Source of the DNA: Acholeplasmatales bacterium
Lineage (GTDB): Bacteria; Bacillota_I; Bacilli_A; Izemoplasmatales; Hujiaoplasmataceae
Reading direction: 5' to 3'
Length of the DNA stretch: 13,383 bases
Assembly (NCBI GenBank): GCA_003477305.1
Contig: DMTN01000028.1
Location: 38,763-52,145 of the forward strand
Both the position numbers and the translations under genes were made by a program. The notes beneath the pieces are model-generated. The model worked only from the letters and a program-made list of their open reading frames with translations, was not told the DNA's origin and ran no database searches. Below are positions 7,705 to 13,383 of the stretch, one piece after another (within the stretch, counting starts at the first letter, position 1; every line of letters starts with the position of its first letter).

Positions 7705-9891
7705 TCAGTCGTCCTCGGATCGGACGTTTTGTCCATAGTTGAGGGTCAGCGTATGGCCGCCATAGGCGAAGACGATCTCTTCTGCCTTGCGGGCGACCGA
7801 ACCGTTTTCCACGTAATCGCTTTCGAACCGGTCGTACTGAAGATCCTGGACGACGCCGTCGATCGCGAAGGATTCGTCGTAGGTCGCTTCCAGAAGGGTC
7901 AATGCGGCGTCGCCGTCAAGCATCGTCCGATAACTCAGGGCCGATGCGTAGACGGTCAACTCGTTGCCGTAGATGCGGGTTTTGAAGTCGGCAAAGCTCT
8001 CGACGTCGGTCGAGGAGAGTTCGATCACGAAAGCGTGCATCCCGGGGCCGGTCTGGACAAGATCGTACTTATCGGTGAGAACGTCACCCGCAGAACCGCG
8101 GACGAGCATGTCGTCGCGGTCGCCCTCGAGGTCGCTTGTGGCGAACGGGACGAAGGCAAGCGGATGATTGGCGAAAATCGCAACGTGCGTGCCGTCCACC
8201 GTTCCGAAGATGATCCCGTCGGAAAGTCCGGATTCGTCGACTTCATCGAAAAGTTCGACCGGGAAGTAGGCGTGGGTCGTTTCGGGAACGACCATCGGTT
8301 CCATGAAACCCGCTTTTTCCGGCGGGAAGTACAGCGAGATCGAGACATTCCGTTCCTGGACCGAATAGGGATTGCGGCCGTTGCCGACCCAGTAGGTCGG
8401 GGTTCCGGAGCGGCGCGGGATCTTCGCCGGCTGGGACGTGAAGATCGACAGTTCGTTGGTCAGGTTGATCGACTGGACCGCCTGCTGGTCGGCATACCCG
8501 CCGGGTTGATGCGCCTGTGCGGTGTGCATCGAATAATGGTCGGTCACGTAGGTGTAGACGTTGGCGCGCTCGATCGCGACGCCGTCCGTCGAGGGTTTCA
8601 GGAGGGCACTCACGGAGTCAAGGAGCCGGAAGGCGCGCAAGAGCCAGATGTTGACGAGTTTGAAATCGTTCAAAAATTCGTTCGTGAACATGTTGTTTTT
8701 CCCGATGTAGGCGATCGTGTTGTCGATCACTTCGGGATTCGTGAAGGCTTCCATCCCGAATTGCATCATGATTTGCTTGTCATCCTGCCCAAGCAGGCCT
8801 TCGGCTTCGAGTTCGGACGCATCGAGCGACTGGCTGCCCTTGACGACCTTCGCCCCCGCGGGGACGTCGAAGATCGCGAGGATCGCATCCGGCACCGTAT
8901 AGAAAGGCTGGCCGAACGCGTCGGTCGCCTCGATCATCTGTCGGAAGCAGTTGAAGAAGCCGTTCTTCGAAAACTTCCAGCCGGTTTCATACGCTTCGGT
9001 TTCGGTCGGCTGGACGATGAAGTCGACGTAGTTGCGCATGCGGTTTCCGACATCATCGGAAACGCGGTTGTCCGAATACATGCGTCCGCTCGACGACAGG
9101 AAGATGTAATAGGTCCGGGGGTCGCCTTCGTCGTCGACGCCTTCGTATCGATAACTCTGGCTGGCGAGGTCATACCATAAAAGATCCATGATCATCTTCA
9201 TGCGGTTGACCATGAGCGGATCCTCGGCGAACTGGATGAAGTTCGCCATCGGTCCGATGTCTTCGGGATAATAGTTGTTGGAATACCATTCGGTGAAGCC
9301 GTAGTCGAACCGCAGCTCCATCCAGGCGTTGACACGCGCGGCGGCCATCGCCATGTGTTCGGCGCCGGTCTTCCCGTCGACTTCAAAGACACGGTCCGGG
9401 AAGGTTTGGCCGACAAGGTATTCGGAGACGGAAAACAGAATCTGGTGGTTTTCCGACCAATAGCACATCGAATCCTCGCCGCCCTGGTCCATCCAGTACT
9501 TGAAACCGAGGAGGACCCGTTCGAGTTCGGCGACGGACGAGGCCGGCATCATCTCCCCATAGGACAAGTACAAGCGGACGAGCGAGTTGACGCGGAAATC
9601 GGCGACGTCGTAGCGGGCGTCCACATAGGCGATCGATCCCGCCAGTTCGGCGTTCACGAACGTCTCGGTCAAATCGATTCCGACCGGCAGCCCGGTGCCG
9701 TTCACAAGCGAATCATAGTAGAAAAGCAGCCGTTCGCCGCCGCCGGTGTCAAACGACGTTTCCGGGCCGGAAGGAAGCGGATCGATGCCAAGGTTCACGG
9801 CGACCTGGACGCCGACGCTGACGAGCAGAAGGACGAGGAAGAGGACGACGGAAAGCACGATGCGTTTCGCGGTTTTGCGCTTTGGTTTCAT
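7705..9891 (-). CDS. Membrane-anchored orphan toroid-like protein; candidate extracellular polysaccharide lyase
   Basis: A 728-residue protein, first gene of the operon. A basic N-terminus (KPKRKTAKR) precedes one hydrophobic helix at about 11-33 with no obvious cleavage site, so it is probably a signal anchor with the body outside the cell. The rest is collinear with the 622-aa product of 3628-5496: YVDARYDVADFR (89-100), CYWSENHQILF (143-153), FPDRVF (164-169), EWYSNNYYPED (201-211), MEAFTN (380-385), GVAIERAN (437-444), DQQ (468-470) and YWVGNGRNP (500-508). It has a longer C-terminus and extra loops. The N148-H149 pair, Y207/Y208 and H452 are conserved between the two paralogues and are the best active-site candidates. 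I do not recognise a named family; lyase activity is inferred from the residue spacing and from the GH105 neighbour. The start has GGAG seven bases upstream. Confidence 0.93.
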   Translation of the reverse strand: MKPKRKTAKRIVLSVVLFLVLLLVSVGVQVAVNLGIDPLPSGPETSFDTGGGERLLFYYDSLVNGTGLPVGIDLTETFVNAELAGSIAYVDARYDVADFRVNSLVRLYLSYGEMMPASSVAELERVLLGFKYWMDQGGEDSMCYWSENHQILFSVSEYLVGQTFPDRVFEVDGKTGAEHMAMAAARVNAWMELRFDYGFTEWYSNNYYPEDIGPMANFIQFAEDPLMVNRMKMIMDLLWYDLASQSYRYEGVDDEGDPRTYYIFLSSSGRMYSDNRVSDDVGNRMRNYVDFIVQPTETEAYETGWKFSKNGFFNCFRQMIEATDAFGQPFYTVPDAILAIFDVPAGAKVVKGSQSLDASELEAEGLLGQDDKQIMMQFGMEAFTNPEVIDNTIAYIGKNNMFTNEFLNDFKLVNIWLLRAFRLLDSVSALLKPSTDGVAIERANVYTYVTDHYSMHTAQAHQPGGYADQQAVQSINLTNELSIFTSQPAKIPRRSGTPTYWVGNGRNPYSVQERNVSISLYFPPEKAGFMEPMVVPETTHAYFPVELFDEVDESGLSDGIIFGTVDGTHVAIFANHPLAFVPFATSDLEGDRDDMLVRGSAGDVLTDKYDLVQTGPGMHAFVIELSSTDVESFADFKTRIYGNELTVYASALSYRTMLDGDAALTLLEATYDESFAIDGVVQDLQYDRFESDYVENGSVARKAEEIVFAYGGHTLTLNYGQNVRSEDD

Positions 9892-9917
9892 GGGAGCACT
9901 CCGTTCGCGCGCGCCGT

Positions 9918-9933
9918 GCGGTCATTTGACCGC
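9918..9933. promoter_or_regulatory. Candidate operator: 16-bp perfect palindrome in operon leader
   Basis: GCGGTCA-TT-TGACCGC, with seven-base arms and a two-base centre. It lies between the -10 box (9950-9955) and the ATG (9891), about 10-25 bases into the predicted transcript. A repressor bound here would block early elongation. The loop is too small for a good RNA hairpin, which favours a dimeric DNA-binding protein. No regulator gene is present in the window. Confidence 0.55.
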
Positions 9934-9949
9934 CGATGCGCCTGATGGT

Positions 9950-9977
9950 ATTCTATCATAGGATGACGGACTTTCAA
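9950..9977 (-). promoter_or_regulatory. Promoter candidate for the glycan operon
   Basis: On the minus strand TTGAAA (9977-9972) is followed after 16 bases by TAGAAT (9955-9950), close to the sigma-A consensus. Predicted transcription starts near 9943, leaving a leader of about 50 bases before the first gene. It lies directly downstream of the terminator of the methyltransferase gene, which makes it an independent transcription unit. A small inverted repeat (GAAC/GTTC arms, 10001-10013) sits just upstream. Confidence 0.6.
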
Positions 9978-10013
9978 ATATGCGCGCGAAGAAAAGTTGC
10001 GAACGTTTTGTTC

Positions 10014-10041
10014 AAAAAAAAGACACGCAACTAGCGTGTCT
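10014..10041 (-). terminator. Rho-independent terminator of the methyltransferase gene
   Basis: On the minus strand a perfect eight-base stem AGACACGC-TAGTT-GCGTGTCT is followed directly by a run of T residues (10020-10014). It begins eight bases after the stop codon of the YpsC-like gene. The plus strand has no T tract after the stem, so it acts in one direction only. Confidence 0.9.
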
Positions 10042-10048
10042 TGAAAAA

Positions 10049-11176
10049 TCACGGCCGGGGTCCGTAATACTGGTAGTAATGCACTTCGATGTTCCCGTTG
10101 TAGAGCTTGCGTTCGCGGTCCGGCTTGCGCTTCATCAGGGTTGAAAATCCGGGATACGACGTGAGCAAATACAGCGACCAGTTCGCGAGCGGTCCGAAGA
10201 CGGCCTTCATGTCCTGATACAGTTTCGTCTGGTCGGGATCGCCGGCGAGCCGTTCGCCGTAGGGCGGATTGGAAATCAGGATGCCGCGGTCACCTTGATA
10301 GAGGACGTCGCGGTAATCGGCGGTGGAGAAGCGGATGCAATCGTCGACGCCGGCTTCGGCGGCGTTCTCCTTCGCCGCCGCGATCGCTTTTTCGTCGAGA
10401 TCGGAAGCGAAGATGGAAAGGGGCGTGTCATGATCGATGGCAAGATAGGCTTTCCGCGTTTCCTCGGTCCAGAGCTCTGGATCGAGCCACGGCCAGTGCC
10501 GGAAGGCGAAGTCCCGGGAGAGTCCCGGCGCGATGTTTTTGCCGATCATGGCCGCTTCGATCGGGATCGTTCCCGATCCGCAGAAGACGTCGTAGAGAAC
10601 GCGGTCCTTGCGCCAGTAGCTGAGCAGGACCAAGGCGGCGGCGAGCGTCTCCTTGAGCGGCGCGATGACCGGCGCGACGCGGTAGCCGCGCTTGTGCAAA
10701 GCGGTTCCGCTGGTGTCGATCGTCAACGTGGCGATATCGTTCAACACGGAGACGAGGACGGGGAAGTCGGCGCCGGTTTCCGGAAAACGCGTCACCGCAT
10801 GCCGGGTCCGGAGCCGATCGACGATCGCTTTCTTGACGATCGCCTGACAGTCGGAAATCGAAAACAACGTCGATTTGATGGATTTTCCGTCGACCGGGAA
10901 TTTTCCGTCGACGGGAATGAGGTCTTCCCAAGGGAGCGCCGCGGTGCCGTCGAACAATTCGTCGAAGGTGACGGCGCGGAATTCACCGACCTTCAAAAGG
11001 ATGCGGTCGGCGGTTCGGATCCAGAGATTGGCGCGGGCGATGCCGGCATCATCGGAACGGAAGGTGACCTTGCCGTTCTCGGTTTTGACGATCTCAAAGC
11101 CGAGATCGGTGAGTTCGCGCTTGGCGACCGTTTCAAGGCCGAAGGTGGTCGTCGCGATCAGTTCGTAATGTCCCAT
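10049..11176 (-). CDS. ypsC: THUMP-domain class I SAM-dependent 23S rRNA guanine-N2 methyltransferase, YpsC/RlmL-type
   Basis: A 375-residue cytoplasmic RNA methyltransferase close in length to Bacillus YpsC. Residues 1-60 resemble the ferredoxin-like start of RlmL-type enzymes (ELIATTTFGLE), and about 65-160 correspond to the THUMP RNA-binding domain. The Rossmann methyltransferase domain has motif I DVFCGSGTIPIEA (196-208), the acidic residue of the SAM pocket in ASDLDEKAI (257-265) and motif IV SNPPYGER (302-309), the NPPY signature of N-methylation of bases. By homology to the N-terminal half of E. coli RlmL it should make m2G at the position equivalent to 2445 of 23S rRNA. It has its own extended -10 promoter, GGGAG before the start, and a strong terminator right after the stop, so it is a single-gene unit. 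Confidence 0.93.
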   Translation of the reverse strand: MGHYELIATTTFGLETVAKRELTDLGFEIVKTENGKVTFRSDDAGIARANLWIRTADRILLKVGEFRAVTFDELFDGTAALPWEDLIPVDGKFPVDGKSIKSTLFSISDCQAIVKKAIVDRLRTRHAVTRFPETGADFPVLVSVLNDIATLTIDTSGTALHKRGYRVAPVIAPLKETLAAALVLLSYWRKDRVLYDVFCGSGTIPIEAAMIGKNIAPGLSRDFAFRHWPWLDPELWTEETRKAYLAIDHDTPLSIFASDLDEKAIAAAKENAAEAGVDDCIRFSTADYRDVLYQGDRGILISNPPYGERLAGDPDQTKLYQDMKAVFGPLANWSLYLLTSYPGFSTLMKRKPDRERKLYNGNIEVHYYQYYGPRP

Positions 11177-11211
11177 GGGTTCTCCCGCGGAGCATTCGCC
11201 CCGTCTCTTCT

Positions 11212-11220
11212 ATTGTAGCA
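11212..11220 (-). promoter_or_regulatory. Extended -10 promoter for the methyltransferase gene
   Basis: On the minus strand TGC directly precedes TACAAT (11217-11212), an extended -10 element. No convincing -35 is seen at 16-18 bases, which is tolerated in extended -10 promoters. The predicted leader is about 30 bases. Confidence 0.5.
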
Positions 11221-11256
11221 TGATTCGTGCTGAACACCGTTCGGAATCCTCACCCG

Positions 11257-12642
11257 TCAATGGTGACGGACGACTTCGAAGCGTTCCATCGTGTAAGTGT
11301 CGTCCGGATCGATCCCGCCCTTTTGGAGCGCGATCGAAAGCTGGTCCTCGACGCGGTCGACGCCTTCGAGGTTGGGTAACAACAAGCCGCTTTTCCTTCC
11401 CTTGCGGACGATCACGCCATAGCGTTTCGGATCGAGTTCGGCGATCGACGCGACCGGCTCGGCTTCCCCGAGGACGTCGACGCTGTAGACGAGGCGGGAA
11501 AGTTCGTCGGCCCCGACCGGATCGAAGCGGGGGTCGCGGGCTCCGGCGCTGACGGCGTTTTGGATGATCTCGTCTGCGACGCAGTCGGTCGTCGCCGCAA
11601 TCGTGCCGATGCATCCCCGCAGCCGTCCGTCGCGTTTGAGCGAGACGAAGACGCCGGCGGCGCGATCCGTCAGATCGGCGGATAGACCGGTCGGTCGCGC
11701 GATCCGACGGCGGTGCAGGACGTATTGCTCGAGCGTCTGCCGTGCGAGCTTCACGTAGGGATCTTCATGGGTCTTCTGGGCGGCGAGGATGTCGCCTTGT
11801 GCGCGTTCGTACGCAACGTCGAACCGGCGGGCGGCGTCTTCTCCGATCGGTTCGAACGCGGCGACGGCATAACCGACGCCGAAGGGGCCTTCATAGGAGA
11901 GCAGTTCGCTTTTCACGGTAACGCCGTCCAGCGCTCCCGCCATGATCGTGAAACTACGCAGTCCGCACTCGCCGGCGGCTTCGCAGAAGTCGTCATCGAA
12001 TGCCAGAAAACGTCCGAAATCAGCGGAAGCCATCGCTTCGGTGATCGCTTTGTCGAATTCCGGTCCTTCGGTCGCGAAGCCGTACGGACCGTCGCTTGTG
12101 AGTTTGTGCGAAAGGTCGCCGCTGGCAATCAGGACGACGCGCTTTTTACTGTTTTGAATGGCTTCGGCGAGACACTTGCCGAAACGGTAATGATCGAGCG
12201 GGGAGAGTCCGGAAACCGAAATGCGCACGAGTTCGTAGTCGTGGTACCGTTGATTGACGAAATGCAGCGGCACCATCGTGCCGTGGTCGAGGCGGCGGAT
12301 CTTCTCCCCGAGACCGCCGGCGGAGATGCCTTCGCGGCCGGCGATCAAAGCGATCGCGGCGGCAAGCGTCTGGTCGTACTTGACCGTGCATCGTTCGGCA
12401 GGCGCGCGGAATTGGGAAAGATCGCCCTCGGCGCCGGCGCCGGGCGAGATATGGATGTAGTCGGCGTAGAGGATCGAATGCGGGGAGATGAGCACGATCG
12501 TTTCGGGACGCATCTGTTCGATGCGGCGGGCGACCGCTTCATAGGCTTCGATCGTCTTGTTGATTTTTTGTTCCTCTCCCTTGCCGACCGCGGGGACGAT
12601 CAAGGGCGGATGCGGAACGATGAAGGCAGACAATAGCGACAT
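11257..12642 (-). CDS. Fused MEMO1-like / AMMECR1 protein of the AmmeMemoRadiSam system
   Basis: A 461-residue two-domain fusion. Residues 1-about 270 form a MEMO/LigB-type domain with metal-site-like residues: H11 in VPHPP, H55 in SPH, D119-H120 in DHGTMVPLHF, and D176/H179 in ASGDLSH. Residues about 290-461 form the AMMECR1 domain with its hallmark LRGCIG (341-346) after GVFVSLKRDG. Separate or fused copies of these domains occur with a PflA-like radical SAM protein across bacteria and archaea, and here that partner lies 29 bases upstream in the same direction. The biochemical role of the bacterial set is, to my knowledge, unsettled. Start choice: the frame is open for 109 further codons, but ATG at 12642 has AGGAGG eight bases upstream and begins the MEMO homology (SLLSAFIVPHPP). 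Cytoplasmic; no membrane segment. Confidence 0.93.
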   Translation of the reverse strand: MSLLSAFIVPHPPLIVPAVGKGEEQKINKTIEAYEAVARRIEQMRPETIVLISPHSILYADYIHISPGAGAEGDLSQFRAPAERCTVKYDQTLAAAIALIAGREGISAGGLGEKIRRLDHGTMVPLHFVNQRYHDYELVRISVSGLSPLDHYRFGKCLAEAIQNSKKRVVLIASGDLSHKLTSDGPYGFATEGPEFDKAITEAMASADFGRFLAFDDDFCEAAGECGLRSFTIMAGALDGVTVKSELLSYEGPFGVGYAVAAFEPIGEDAARRFDVAYERAQGDILAAQKTHEDPYVKLARQTLEQYVLHRRRIARPTGLSADLTDRAAGVFVSLKRDGRLRGCIGTIAATTDCVADEIIQNAVSAGARDPRFDPVGADELSRLVYSVDVLGEAEPVASIAELDPKRYGVIVRKGRKSGLLLPNLEGVDRVEDQLSIALQKGGIDPDDTYTMERFEVVRHH

Positions 12643-12650
12643 GGCGATTC

Positions 12651-12656
12651 CCTCCT
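12651..12656 (-). promoter_or_regulatory. Ribosome binding site fixing the MEMO-AMMECR1 start
   Basis: AGGAGG on the minus strand, eight bases before the ATG at 12642. It excludes the arginine-rich 109-codon extension, which overlaps the radical SAM gene in another frame. Confidence 0.8.
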
Positions 12657-12671
12657 GATCGGGAAATGACT

Positions 12672-13383
<712 letters not shown>

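Noticed and set aside
7702..9180. Plus-strand open frame of 492 codons antisense to the 728-aa orphan gene
   Set aside because: Arg/Gly/Asp/Val-rich shadow sequence. The opposite strand has a paralogue in the same operon with conserved motifs, which proves the minus frame.
11254..11269. Inverted repeat CCGTCA-ATGG-TGACGG around the MEMO-AMMECR1 stop codon
   Set aside because: Only six-base arms and no following T tract, so it is not a convincing terminator.

Overview
The window reads as part of a bacterial chromosome with fairly high GC content. Every gene I can support lies on the minus strand, so transcription runs from high to low coordinates. Strong AGGAGG-type ribosome binding sites, UGA used as a stop codon, a threonine-rich lipoprotein and a fused MEMO-AMMECR1 protein suggest a Bacillota-like (possibly Mollicutes-related) free-living or gut bacterium. 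This placement is inference; there is no rRNA or marker gene to settle it.

Right part (about 10.0-13.4 kb), housekeeping-like. A 3'-terminal fragment of a PflA-like radical SAM gene is followed by a fused MEMO/AMMECR1 gene. Together they form the widely conserved but functionally obscure AmmeMemoRadiSam set. Next comes a separately promoted THUMP-type rRNA methyltransferase of the YpsC/RlmL class, which ends at a clear rho-independent terminator (10014-10041).

Middle and left (0.36-9.9 kb), a seven-gene glycan-utilisation operon. It starts at a candidate sigma-A promoter (9950-9977) with a perfect 16-bp palindrome in the leader (9918-9933). The order is: membrane-anchored orphan toroid-like protein (728 aa), TIM-barrel sugar isomerase/epimerase, GPH-type cation symporter, cytoplasmic paralogue of the orphan protein (622 aa), GH105 unsaturated uronyl hydrolase, GH1 beta-glycosidase, Dcr2-like metallophosphoesterase. 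Most junctions overlap or are separated by a few bases. The exception is the 36-base GH105-GH1 gap, which is filled by two abutting perfect inverted repeats.

The most interesting signal is the paralogous pair of orphan proteins. GH105 enzymes act on the unsaturated uronic acid ends made by polysaccharide lyases, yet no recognisable lyase is present. Both orphan proteins carry an Asn-His pair followed 58-59 residues later by Tyr-Tyr, a spacing that resembles the active sites of toroid-fold uronate lyases (PL12/15/17/21 type). I infer that they are an outside/inside lyase pair in a cut, import, cut again, trim pathway.

Left edge (1-251): the start of a lipoprotein gene with its own TATAAT promoter. 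No mobile element, CRISPR array, tRNA or rRNA is seen, and there is no gene-free stretch longer than 300 bases.
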